Positions 12,481-22,640 of a stretch of 64,000 bases of DNA are shown here, piece by piece. This stretch comes from Tanypteryx hageni (taxonomy: Eukaryota > Arthropoda > Insecta > Odonata > Petaluridae), in the NCBI GenBank assembly GCA_028673005.1, contig CM054115.1:189947548-190011547 (forward strand), in the 5' to 3' direction. The notes below the pieces were generated by a model. The model was given only the letters and a program-made list of their open reading frames with translations. It was not told where the DNA came from and searched no databases. The position numbers and the translations under genes are program-made. Within the stretch, counting starts at the first letter, position 1; every line of letters starts with the position of its first letter.

Positions 12481-13020
12481 TTAGGTTAAAAGGTTTTGCG
12501 GATGTGTTAGAGATCAAGTCGAACGATGAAAAGAAATAGACCTCAACGAGCCCCATCTCTCACTTGGAAATCCAAAATCAAAACAGAAAGTTAATTCCAC
12601 CGCTTCTTTCTGGACTTAAAAGGTTGTCGGACGGTGGGATGTGAAGTTCTCGCCAGATGTATCGTACAATCTACGTCGGACGGCGTTGAGTTAATAAGCC
12701 AGCAGCTTAATATTACATAGAAGTGAAAGAAATGTTTACAGAGTTTGAAAAGTCACAGCACAAAGACTAGTCATTCATTTTAGATGACGAAGACGTTCGT
12801 TGTAAAAGAGAACTGGCGTGTTCGAGTATTTGATCAGTCGGACTTCGCTGGTCCTCATAATTCCCGTGAATCGCCAATAGCTAAGTGGTGTTATCGCAGG
12901 GCATTTTATTGTATTCGTGAATTATTATCATAATTAATATCGTTATTTTAATCTAACTAAAATATTTAGTTTAGCGTTATTACGTTAAGAAGAATAATTA
13001 ACCACATTTAAGTATTAAAA

Positions 13021-13460
13021 TGTCAGAGAGAAATCGGGATAAAGATAGAAAGTTTGAATCAAGAGCATTTAAAAGGAAAAAGCGTGCACTTTTGGAAGAA
13101 TCACAACGGACGTGTAAAAGGATCTTTGAAGAAAAATTTCAAGGAGTGCAGTGAAAAAACTGATTCTAGTTGCAGTGTTAGTAAGAAAAATGAAAATGAA
13201 AGTAGAAGTGAAAATCTTGAAGATCCCAGTATAAATGTGCAAACTGGAACTGAAACAGGTGTAATTATTCAAAATAGTTGGGGAACAGCCTAGTGTATTC
13301 GCCAATTTTAGCGATCTTGGTAAGTAGATTTTCCCTTTGACCCAACAGCAATTGAGCAATATTGTTCGGAAAAGTCTGATTCGCATCTTAAGAGAAAATG
13401 ATGACACTCAGTTAGATGATAAAAACCGACATTTTAGTTCATTTCACTACAATCGTGTAT
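13021..13460 (+). pseudogene. Possible hAT transposase N-terminal remnant
   Basis: An open stretch from ATG at 13021 reads MSERNRDKDRKFESRAFKRK and then stops. In shifted frames it continues with VFANFSDLGK and LSNIVRKSLIRI up to 13460. The basic 'KFES-A-KRKKR' start is typical of ZMYM/TTF-type hAT transposases in arthropods. No DDE residues or hAT dimerisation region are visible nearby. The similarity is from memory of the family and the call is tentative. Confidence 0.4.
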
Positions 13461-13473
13461 TAAGCAACAGTGA

Positions 13474-13579
13474 CAAGCATCTCCCACCACATAAGAGTAC
13501 AAAATCGCTGTTGTAAAACAAGTGAAGATTTTCTAGATAGATTCTATGTGAAATTGCTAGTTGTAGAATTATGAACCAT
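13474..13579 (+). repeat. 106-bp direct repeat, copy 1
   Basis: It begins CAAGCATCTCCCACCACATA and ends GAATTATGAACCAT. It matches 13770-13875 with only a few differences. The copies are about 296 bp apart, so this is a recent local duplication. Confidence 0.85.
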
Positions 13580-13769
13580 CTGTGACTAGCCGAGTGTTGG
13601 AATTTTTTAAGAATACTGGCCTTTTTAACAGACTATGACAATGCCGTAACTATTTATTGCGAAATATTTGAAGGACTGCAAAAGTATCTTTTATACACAG
13701 TGGAAGCGTAAGCAGCAGGTACTGGCGCTTATAACTGAAGCTGTCGATGCGCCAATAAACACACACACA

Positions 13770-13875
13770 CAAGCATCTCCCAACACATAAGAGTAGAAAA
13801 CCGCTGTTGTAAAACAAGTGAAGATTTTCTAGATAGATTCGATGTGAAATTGCTAGTTGTAGAATTATGAACCAT
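13770..13875 (+). repeat. 106-bp direct repeat, copy 2
   Basis: Second copy of 13474-13579, preceded by a (CA)n run that may have helped the duplication. Confidence 0.85.
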
Positions 13876-13970
13876 GGCCCAATGCCGTTACTACAGTGAA
13901 CCAACTGCCTCTAATCCATTTGAAGACTGGCCCACGATCGACATCAGAAGCTGTAAGTGTGTGTTTGTGT

Positions 13971-13997
13971 ATATATATATATATACATACACACACA

Positions 13998-14063
<66 letters not shown>
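13971..14063. repeat. (TA)n/(CA)n microsatellite
   Basis: Long alternating TA run with a short CA stretch inside. Confidence 0.95.
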
Positions 14064-14065
<2 letters not shown>

Positions 14066-14832
14066 TTATATATCGACGACTCTTACAGAGGAGGAGGAGA
14101 TAACATATAACAGGAGGATACTAATGTTTAGGCACTACCAGATAAGCTGGAGATTCGAAATTTTTTTCTTAGGTAGGATTTTGTGCAAAACCGACTAGAA
14201 AAAGCGAAAATCTTGAAAAAGTGCAACAATGCGGCCGCTAAAAATTCGCAATTGTTTAAACAAATTTTCAAGGTTTATGTATTTTCGAATGTGCCACGGA
14301 GTTGAAATTTTTTTATAAGTAGAATTCCTTAAAAAACGAAATAGGGATTATACAAATTTTGATATTTTAATTTGTTTGGCAGTTAAAAATTCTTAAAGTT
14401 TAAACAAATAGATAACTGTGTAGGTACTACGGTATGAGCTAGGAAGCTGAAATTTTCAAATTATTTACGGAGTAGTAAATTTGCACAAATAAACATTTCA
14501 ATTTTACCATATATGATTTGCGGCGGCCGTTAAAAATTATTTAAATTTAAACAATTAGAAAAATATTATTTTACTTCTAGAAGTGCTACAACTTAAAAAT
14601 TTGGCTAAAATGTGTAGCATTAGTACCCCATAATGGAGAAAGTGTAAAATTTTTAAAATTGCAACATTTGGGGATTGTTTTAAAATATTATTTTTACATG
14701 TGGGAAAAACGAAAATCGCTGCGGAGGTGAAATATTTAGAATTAAAAATATATGTGTAATGATGAAAGATGAATAATGAATGTTTTTTTATGTTGAGATG
14801 AAATGCTTGCAGTATGCAAGCACCAACTACTA

Positions 14833-14890
<58 letters not shown>
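14833..14890. repeat. (TA)n microsatellite
   Basis: Uninterrupted TA repeat of about 58 bp. The flanking sequence 14890-14960 (with GGATGTCAACAAGGTGTTG) reappears inverted at 15045-15075. Confidence 0.95.
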
Positions 14891-14892
<2 letters not shown>

Positions 14893-15071
14893 CATCTTAC
14901 GGAAAAGGAAAGGTAAAATGGATATATGGATGTCAACAAGGTGTTGGGATGAGGAAACCCAGTGAACACTCACCAATCAGACGACTTCAGGTTGGCGAGG
15001 CCCCGGGGATGTCGAAGCGACACACGTAAAAGAACACTAAAACACAGAAACATCACAAACCTTGTTGACAT

Positions 15072-15072
<1 letters not shown>

Positions 15073-15127
<55 letters not shown>

Positions 15128-15187
15128 CGCTGGGCTTCCTTCAACACCTTGTTGCCACCCTCATCACTACCTTTTCATTTCCTTAAG

Positions 15188-15241
<54 letters not shown>
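15073..15241. repeat. Two (TA)n arrays around a short unique piece
   Basis: TA arrays at 15073-15120 and 15193-15241 enclose about 70 bp whose reverse complement (TAAGGAAATGAAAAGGTA, GGCAACAAGGTGTTG) resembles 14895-14960. The block is therefore an inverted, TA-rich repeat structure. Confidence 0.8.
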
Positions 15242-15244
<3 letters not shown>

Positions 15245-15714
15245 CAAAATTTGTTTGCATGTTTTTTCATTAAAATATAAACTCGTATTCAGAAATCGTA
15301 AGTCGTGGGGCTCGCAAACTCCAATCGCCTAGGGGCCTCGCACCCTCTAAGTTCGCCTCTGGTAATGGTACACTAAAACAGACAATTGCCTATAGCAAAC
15401 GTAAGCGAAATCCTCTCTACTTGAGTTTACTTGCTGACTGAAGCCAGGTATGGAAGCAAGAAGTTACACCGTTTAGAGGAAGGTGGCAGCTATTCACTAG
15501 AAGAAATAACCATTACCCCGTTTTATCCTACCACCCTGTTTTATCATACTCTCCCCTACCCATTGCGCGGGTAAGACAAGAGGCGATTCAGCTGGATTCA
15601 AAATCAAAATTACGAAATTAAGAAGCCGTTTTGTTTAAAAAGAATTAATGACATCACATCACTGAAATCCAGTTGATAAACTAGGCAGCGCCAATATGCA
15701 TAAAAAAGTTGGTA

Positions 15715-15760
15715 AAATCAGATAGGCATTTCGGCTACAAAACAGCCATCATCATTGGTA
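15715..15760 (-). ncRNA. Degenerate hammerhead-ribozyme-like motif
   Basis: Minus strand: AUGAUGA, one unpaired U, stem II GGCU/AGCC with a 7-nt loop, GAAA, then UGCCUAUC, which can form a 2-bp stem III followed by a UC cleavage pair. The C3 position is A. It lies outside any recognisable element and is best read as a relic of a Penelope-like terminal repeat. Confidence 0.5.
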
Positions 15761-16696
15761 TAGTCTAAAGAAAGATCTATTAAACTACTAAGTAGAAATA
15801 TTAGTAGATTCTATTGAAGCCTTGAACCGCTAGAGCTGTGTATCGACAAGTTAAAGACGGAGTGGATTGCGAAAACTACTTCGGACTCTGGAGCATGTTC
15901 ATCTAAATCTCCATTCCAATTTTGTCGACATCGCAGTACTTTCTGTATATCTTTGCATATGAGAGAATTGAAAACGTAGACTATATATTTGATCAATTTT
16001 AATATGTTTTAAACCAGTGGAAAAGGAATTGGTGTATTATTGGACACGAAAAATGTATAAAATTATTCATTCTCTGTAAATTTTGTATCTATCTCTTTTA
16101 TAAATATCGAACTGTAAAAGCCAAATTTTTATCTTTTTTGGTTCCGTCGTCATTTGGCTAGAACAATAGAACCACATCTACTTCAATTTCTATCCTAGTG
16201 TTATTTCAGAACTTTAATCGAAATCCCAGACAAAAATATGTATTTTTCATCCGATATTCCGTATAGAAGATGATCCGTCTTTAAGAGTTATTGGAAACGA
16301 AAATATGAAATTGGACGAATTACGAAGCAATTTGTTGAGGAGTGATGGTGAAAAGGAAAAAGCGGAAACGTGGCGGGGACAAGGGGAGGGGAGATTAAGG
16401 AGGTTGGAGACGCGAGCCGCCAGTGTAGGGGAGGTATTAGGATTGAGGGAGAAAGAGAGAGAGAGAGAGGTGAAAGACGCCTCGTTTGAAAAGGGAAGAG
16501 ACGCACGCCGGCGAAAATGTCGACAGCGAATCGTCTCAAGAACGCCGTTGAAAGATTTGTGTAATCCTCACGCCACCCATTTGTATTCTGCTCTCTCGCA
16601 ACGCCCAACTAGTGAGAAAGGTCTATTTTCGACTCTAAATATGTTTGATTCCGTGTTCTCTCATGTTTGCACCGCAACATTTAATAAAATACCATA

Positions 16697-17421
16697 TTGT
16701 CCCGAATATAAAGTGACCTCGAATATGACGCGACCCTAAGATTTTTGGAAAGTTTTCAAGAAAAAACTAAACCTCGAATAAAACGCGACCCCAAACAACC
16801 TTCAACCAATCGAACACAAGTCTCTCGTTCATCCATCCTTTCTGCACGCGAAAGATTACACCTGAAGGTAACTTCACCTTTGGAATCCTTTTGCGATTTA
16901 AAATTCCGTAGAGAGTCAGTTTTCGCCCGTCGGCCGTGACTGTAAGCATAACAGTTATCCTTGATTTCTCATTTCCGGTGGATTTTAACAACACCGATTT
17001 AGCTCAGACTATTTTTAAATTCATGTGATAACTTCTTCAGATTCCTCGGTCAACCTGGGATTTGGAAGAAACTTTTTTCTCAACATGATCAACACCCTTT
17101 TTGTCACCCATTGTTAAAATAAAGGATGGGTAAAAAAACTCGCTAAGGTAGTTATAAAGAATACGCGAGTCGCCAATTGAACTCTATCTATCTCTATCTA
17201 TTTTTGCCTCGAATGCTTTGCAAGTACAATGTAACGTACACCTAATGTGTCTACAATGTAGCAAGTATCTTGTACCTCGTAGACACGTGCGGAATGTATG
17301 GTGATTTTTCGAAAGACGATTTTACGATCTTTTAAAATCACTAGTACTCGAATATAACGCGAGGGCTACTTTTAAAATTTAATTCTTTTGAAAAATAAAC
17401 ATCGCGTTATATTCGGGACAA
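16697..17421. mobile_element. Internally deleted pogo element, 725 bp
   Basis: The ends TTGTCCCGAATATAA are inverted repeats bounded by TA on both sides. Subterminal copies of CTCGAATATRACGCGA repeat near each end, as in pogo elements that display several transposase-binding sites. It retains a scrap of transposase (next entry). Confidence 0.8.
16767..16994 (-). pseudogene. Pogo transposase fragment
   Basis: A 75-residue minus-strand frame contains MLTVTADGRKL, IPKVKLP and GWMNERLVFDWLKVVW. This is the stretch of the pogo DDE domain that in the related element at 35291-37822 reads VLTVTADGEKLPP...PKGWMNCDML. Both ends of the domain are missing. Confidence 0.75.
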
Positions 17422-17461
17422 TACGATATTATCAAACTGAACGTATCTACCATTTTTTCCA

Positions 17462-18769
17462 GTGTTTGAAATTTTAAGTATACCTGGAAAGGTGTATGGG
17501 AAAGTTTTGATTGAAAGAGTACAAAACGTAACTATGGATAAAATGTGGGGAGTGCAATGTGGCTTCATGCCTGGAAGGGGTTGCACCGACCAAATATTTG
17601 CCCTACAGCAAGTGGTTGAGAAGTGCATGGATGTAAGAAAGAAAGTGTACTGTGCATTTGTTGATCTAGAGAAAGCATATGACAGAGTGAATCGTAATGA
17701 ATTGTGGAATGTTCTGAGCGAGTATGGAGTGAATGGTTGGTTGCTGAATGCTATAAAGGTAGTGTATACTGGAAGTAGGGCATGTGCAAGGGTGAATGGC
17801 ATGATGAGTGATTGGTTTAGAGTTGAGCAAGGTGTACGACAAGGATGTGTCATCTCCCCTTGGTTATTTAATGTGTTCATGGATAAATGTGTGAGACAGA
17901 CATGTATGGATATGGTGGGTGTTAAGGTTGGTGGAGAGAATGTTCGTGTACTTTTGTATGTTGATGATGCTGGGTTAATGGCTGAGAACCCAGGAGAATT
18001 GCAGAGAATGTTAGATAGCCTGCATGATACGACTGTGAGAATGGACTTAAGGATAAATGTGGCCAAAACCAAGGTAGTTGTGTTCGATCGGGAGAATGAG
18101 GTGAACGACTGTCAATTTAGCATAAATGGTGGAACGATTGAGGTAGTGGATGAATTTGTATACCTTGGTAGAATGTTCAGTAAAAATGGTAGAGTAGACG
18201 GGGAAATCAAAAGGAGAGTGAATGCTGGTAGAAAGGTGGCAGGGAGTGTGTGGTCGATTGCAAAGAATGAATGGTTGTCAAAAAAAGCGAAAATGTCTGT
18301 ATACAAGAGTGTTTTAATGCCTACCTTGCTATATGGCAGTGAAACATGGGTGTGTCAGGAGAAGCATAAAAGTAGTTTGAATGCGGTTGGGATGGGATAC
18401 ATGAGAAGAGTTTGTGGGAAATCTAGGATGGACAAAGTAAGGAATAATTGGGTGATGAACGAATGTGGTATGAAAGCTAGTGTGACAGATCTGTATGAGA
18501 GAGGTCTGCTGAGGTGGTTCGGACATGTAGAAAGAATGGAGGAGAATATAATCACCAAACGAATATATGAAGGAAGAGTGAATTGCGAGAGAGGGAGAGG
18601 CAGACCGCGCAAGACTTGGTTGGATGTGGTTGGTGAGACTCTGAGAAAAAGGGACGTGAAAAGTATGAGGAATAAGAGGAAATGTGTGACTCAGTGTATG
18701 AGTGTAAGTGAAGCAAAAGAAGTGTGCAAGGATAGAAGTGTGTGGAGGAAGGTGGTGGGTTGGTAATTG
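17462..18769 (+). pseudogene. Non-LTR retrotransposon reverse transcriptase, 5'-truncated
   Basis: A 434-residue frame with no internal stop covers most of a LINE reverse transcriptase. Motif A is AFVDLEKAYDRV, motif B is VRQGCVISPWLFNVF, the catalytic YVDD is in LLYVDDAGLMAE, and the thumb region is near YLGRMFSKNGRVDG. The C-terminal RWFGHVERM and RGRPRKTWLD are common in RTE- or jockey-like elements. The endonuclease and the start of the RT are absent. The frame begins about 40 bp after the right end of the pogo element. A 3' tail without a clear poly(A) follows to about 18830. The clade is uncertain. It has an open frame but cannot be a complete mobile element. Confidence 0.85.
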
Positions 18770-19027
18770 GCAGACATATGGCATGGCTTACCCCGCAAGG
18801 GAAAGCGTCAAGGTGTGTTGTTTGAAATTTTAAAGTGCAAATGATTTCAATCGTTTTTGCCGCTATTTCCGAATGATACCCTCAAAAAATAACTTTCTCA
18901 AAATTGACGTCATACTTTCAACTGCCATACGGAAATATTAAATGAGGCAAGCTTATTTTAAGGATTTAAAAAAATAGGATTAGTTGTTTCGTTGGACGAT
19001 TGAGTAACCGTCTACGTAGGGTAACCG

Positions 19028-19080
19028 ACGCTCAATTTCCGTCATCTTTCCGTCTTGAACGGTAAAGGATTGAGCGTCGG
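19028..19080. repeat. Inverted repeat (hairpin)
   Basis: GACGCTCAAT and ATTGAGCGTC are perfect inverted copies, with further partial pairing inside (TTTCCGT against ACGGTAAAG). Function unknown. Confidence 0.6.
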
Positions 19081-19670
19081 GGTCGTGGCGAGCTAGGCTG
19101 GCGAGTGAGGAGTGGAGAGGAGACGGAAAGCGCAGGCCTTTGGGGTGGGGAAGGAGGGGAGGGGAATTGCGGGCTGAGAACCTAGTATAACGTGGTTCAT
19201 TCAGAAAACATAATGAGATCATTGTGTTGTTTCACGGTGCCGTGGAGACGAGGCATCGTAGAGTATCTTTCGCATATTGAATTGGAGCAGTTTCTTTCGC
19301 TCCTCTTCGCAGTTAATGTTTCAAAATCAGGCGCTCTTGCTGCCAATGGTTAAAAACTGCGTCGATGCCCTCATCAAAATTAGGTGCTTCATAAATATTT
19401 AGGAAGAAAATAATAAGCGGGTCAGTAGGTAATGTCACTTTAATGGGGGAAAAGTAAAATATCAAATGGAAACAATCCAGGAATTGCGGTTTTTAGATAC
19501 ATCGTTAAAAAGTTCTTCATTTTGTGTAACGATTTTTCGTAATGAATATTTCGTAAATTTCAAGTATACACTCGACTGAGGAAGCCGTAATGCTGTAAAA
19601 ATGCATTTAAAAACCTTGAACGCAATATTTAATTTTTAAAAAATATAACCTTAGACATAAAACCGATTCC

Positions 19671-19772
19671 ACTATGTAAAAATAACTACACGACTGTGGA
19701 TTCTACTGGAGGAGTTGGCCTGGTATAAACTTTAATAATCGGAAATATGGTTATGTAGTTATTTTTGAATAG
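19671..19772. repeat. Small foldback (about 24-bp arms)
   Basis: CACTATGTAAAAATAACTAC at about 19671 is inverted at about 19750-19772 (GTAGTTATTTTTGAATAGTG). It may be a very small MITE. Confidence 0.55.
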
Positions 19773-21553
19773 TGAAATTTGTACGTTTGTATGGTATACT
19801 ATACTTTTTAAAGTGCGCATTAAATTTTTAACCATAGGTTCAACCAAATTTGCCATACTTCATAAAAAGTTCTCTTATGAAAAAGTGGATTATGGTAACA
19901 AAACGCTTTATGAGCAAGAAATTGATGGTGTACACGCATTTACAGGAGTTTTAATAAATAATTTCTGCGGCCACTCCCTCTAAGTCTGAAGTTTTCTATA
20001 CCCATTCGCTCTTCAGCTGTTTCCGTATCGACGACCGACCTCCTTCCCATCCATGCTCGGCCAACTTTCTTTTATGACCAAATGCTTAAAATTAGACGGG
20101 TGATATTGGTTTTAGGCACACTTAAAGACGCTGGTTGAGGCTTTTATCGCTCGTTCCGTTTTAAAATTCTCCCCGCTAGTCATTGTAGCATGGCAGCTGC
20201 TTCTTTTAGCATCAACGTTCTCGAAGCACGCAGGAGTTCCCCCCTCTACGCGGTGCATGATGTGAATCTTTTCTCGCAGGATTAACATTTCATTCTTTAG
20301 CGCGACGTAGAGATCTACCATTTTTACCATGGTACTACTGGACGAGGTAGGTCGTTCCGGTGGACGAAAACGCGTCCAGTTCGCGCATGACGTCACGTGG
20401 TCTAAGCTTTGTAGCGGGAAGCTTAAAATTTGCATAAAAATTAACGTAAATCGGCTGCTGATATCCGTATTTTTATTTCTTCACCCTTCGTTATTATAAA
20501 TATTACATTTATAAGTCATGCTATGAAATCCCGGGACGTTAATTTGTACATACGATGATTTTTTAGCGAATTACCGGAATCGGAAACAGTTCAAGTTTGT
20601 TAAGAAAATTCGACATCAGGTGAACCTCGACGAGGAGAAAAGGCTTCTAAGTAAGGTCCCGGACTCATCTCAAAGAGAAGAGCTTCATTTTCCCGTATAA
20701 TTCTCACTCAAAGGCCGTTTTGTCCCAAGTTAACCTTTTAGTTCTTTTCATAATTGATTTCTTAGAATTTTGCGTAAATACTGCCGTTTTTATCACTCAC
20801 TAGTGTAATTGCTCTTCAAATATGACGGATATGCGTGAATTAAGTTGAAATTGAAATTAAAAAATTAATGAAACCAACTTTTAGATGCACTAAAAAGTAA
20901 AAAATAAGTATAAAATTCACATAATTGTGTGTTCCAGAGACTAAAAATAGTTATGGGCGAATAGAAATTGCATGACAAAGAAATACATTACGGTACACAA
21001 TTCTTTTACGTCCAAAATTATTTTTAATCTAGGGAACTTTTAATTTTGTCTCTCTCCTTCTTTATTTCTTCCTCTCTCTCGTATTAAAGCATTCACATGC
21101 ATTCCTTAATGTATATAGTACATATTAGGATTAAGGCATCAATACAATCTCGTTATTTATTTTTCTTTAAAATGGTCTAGATCCGAAGTTCTTTCTAATT
21201 TTAATTTACAAAAGAGTGAAAGTCTTTAAATCAAAAATCGATTTTTGTGTGTTATCTTATGGAAAATGGCACACCCCTTCCACCAAAAATAAAAATTCTG
21301 ACCCCCTAGGTGCACATCCTTATGATCCCATTAATAAGTATCAAGTTTTAAGTCTCTAAGATTCTTGGTTTTTGAGATATGCTGTCCACACACACACACA
21401 TTGCCTTTTATTAATATCTATAGATTAAGAGTATAGCCATTGCAATGAATATTGTTGGACTCAGATTTGGTATAGTCTAGTTTTGCCACAAAAATACACA
21501 TGATCAATTTAGTGTTTTGCTCGAATGTATTTTTAATATTTTATAACGCTAAT

Positions 21554-21730
21554 TTATGAAATTTGGGAACACAAAGAGCAACTCATCTGCAGTGATTTAT
21601 GTTCTCTTCTCCGGCATGCTCGAATCCATGTTTCTTGAATGGACTTTTCTTGGGGAAATCGAAAAAATCTCACCCTACCATTACAATTTTTGTAATTGTT
21701 ATTACAACCAAATACCGCACAAGACGTCAT
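21554..21730 (-). pseudogene. THAP-type zinc finger fragment
   Basis: Starting at the ATG at 21730, the frame reads MTSCAVFGCNNNYKNCNGRV, then RFFRFPQEKS and WIRACRRREHKSLQ. This matches the THAP consensus: C-x(4)-C near the N-terminus, the RFFRFP strand, and W about 30 residues on. The frame then reads CSLCSQIS where a THAP finger would have C-x2-H, so the last zinc ligand is missing, through mutation or because the next exon is elsewhere. THAP domains occur in host DNA-binding proteins and in P-element-like transposases. No transposase domain is visible nearby, so the source is open. Confidence 0.65.
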
Positions 21731-22020
21731 TTCACTGAGAAAGCCACAGTTCAAGAGAAAACAATAATTTTCCAAACCCGCGACCACAGTCAATGCTAAA
21801 TCATAGGCGGCAAGCGCAATCTATGTACCACGTGACGTCTCACGCTCGCCTGAGATGCGCAACGACCTACCTGGTATAGTAATACCATGATTTTTACTTT
21901 CTCATATACGTAGTATTTGAGCACGTATTGTTATCGTGAAAAAATTCGACTTCGAGATTTTGATGAAAATACACGTTTTAGGTGTCCCCGAGTCCAAAAA
22001 ATTGGTTTTATCCTATCTAA

Positions 22021-22640
22021 GGCCCAAACGCGTTCATAAACTCGAATTATATCTCGTATTTGTGCAATATATCATCTTTTGCAGACCTTTTTTTCATAAA
22101 AATGATATTGCCCAAAAATAAAAGGTAGTTTATTCTTGGCGATTTTTTGAAAAGTTTCATTTACTCAAAAATGGCTCCAGAGAATTTGATTAAAATCATA
22201 CCAATTGTAGAGCCTGATTTCAAAAATAATACTGCGTAAGCCATATAACTCTTGAACACTCTATATGCCGTCCAGTGACATTACAATGTACGCTAAGCTA
22301 CCTTACCTAAGCCTTATGACGTCACGCCTCCGCCGCGATCCATTCAAACTCTTACATCAGCCTAAACGGTTAAACTAAATCGAATGATATCTCATATTTA
22401 TCGATAATATCATTCATAAAGACATTCTGATGAGATAAACGATATTGCGCAACAATTAAGGGTACTTTATTCTAGGATATTTTGAAACAAAATTCAATTT
22501 ACTCAAAAATGGCTCTAAGGATTTCGATTAAAATCCATCCAAACGTACAGCCTGATGTCACAAGTAATACTAACTAAGCCATATGTCCCAAAATGTTACT
22601 TATATCGTCCAGTGGCACTATTTCTGTACAAGACGCTCAG
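22021..22640. repeat. Imperfect tandem duplication, period about 338 bp
   Basis: Two diverged units (about 22021-22300 and 22358-22640) share ordered blocks: ATCTCRTATTT, GATATTGC, TTTATTCT, TTTACTCAAAAATGGCTC, AGCCTGATKTCA, AAGCCATAT and CGTCCAGTG. It is probably an old satellite-like or MITE duplication and has no coding potential. Confidence 0.7.

Larger units (their letters stand above)
10965..15556. mobile_element. Decayed pogo/Jerky-type DNA transposon, 4.6 kb
   Basis: Terminal repeats GGGGAAAGTAGGCTAAGACAGGG (left) and GGGGAGAGTATGATAAAACAGGG (reverse complement of the right end) are bounded by TA on both sides, the standard Tc1/mariner/pogo target duplication. Transposase remains occupy 11300-12480 on the minus strand. 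The distal part (12480-15500) holds what seem to be later insertions: a hAT-like coding relic, a 106-bp duplication and four (TA)n arrays. The nesting explains why the element is longer than typical pogo elements. Confidence 0.65.

Noticed and set aside
20112..20435. 107-residue minus-strand frame (with LYVALKNEMLILREKIHIMH)
   Set aside because: Mildly heptad-like, but no family recognised, no splice context and no neighbouring coding sequence.
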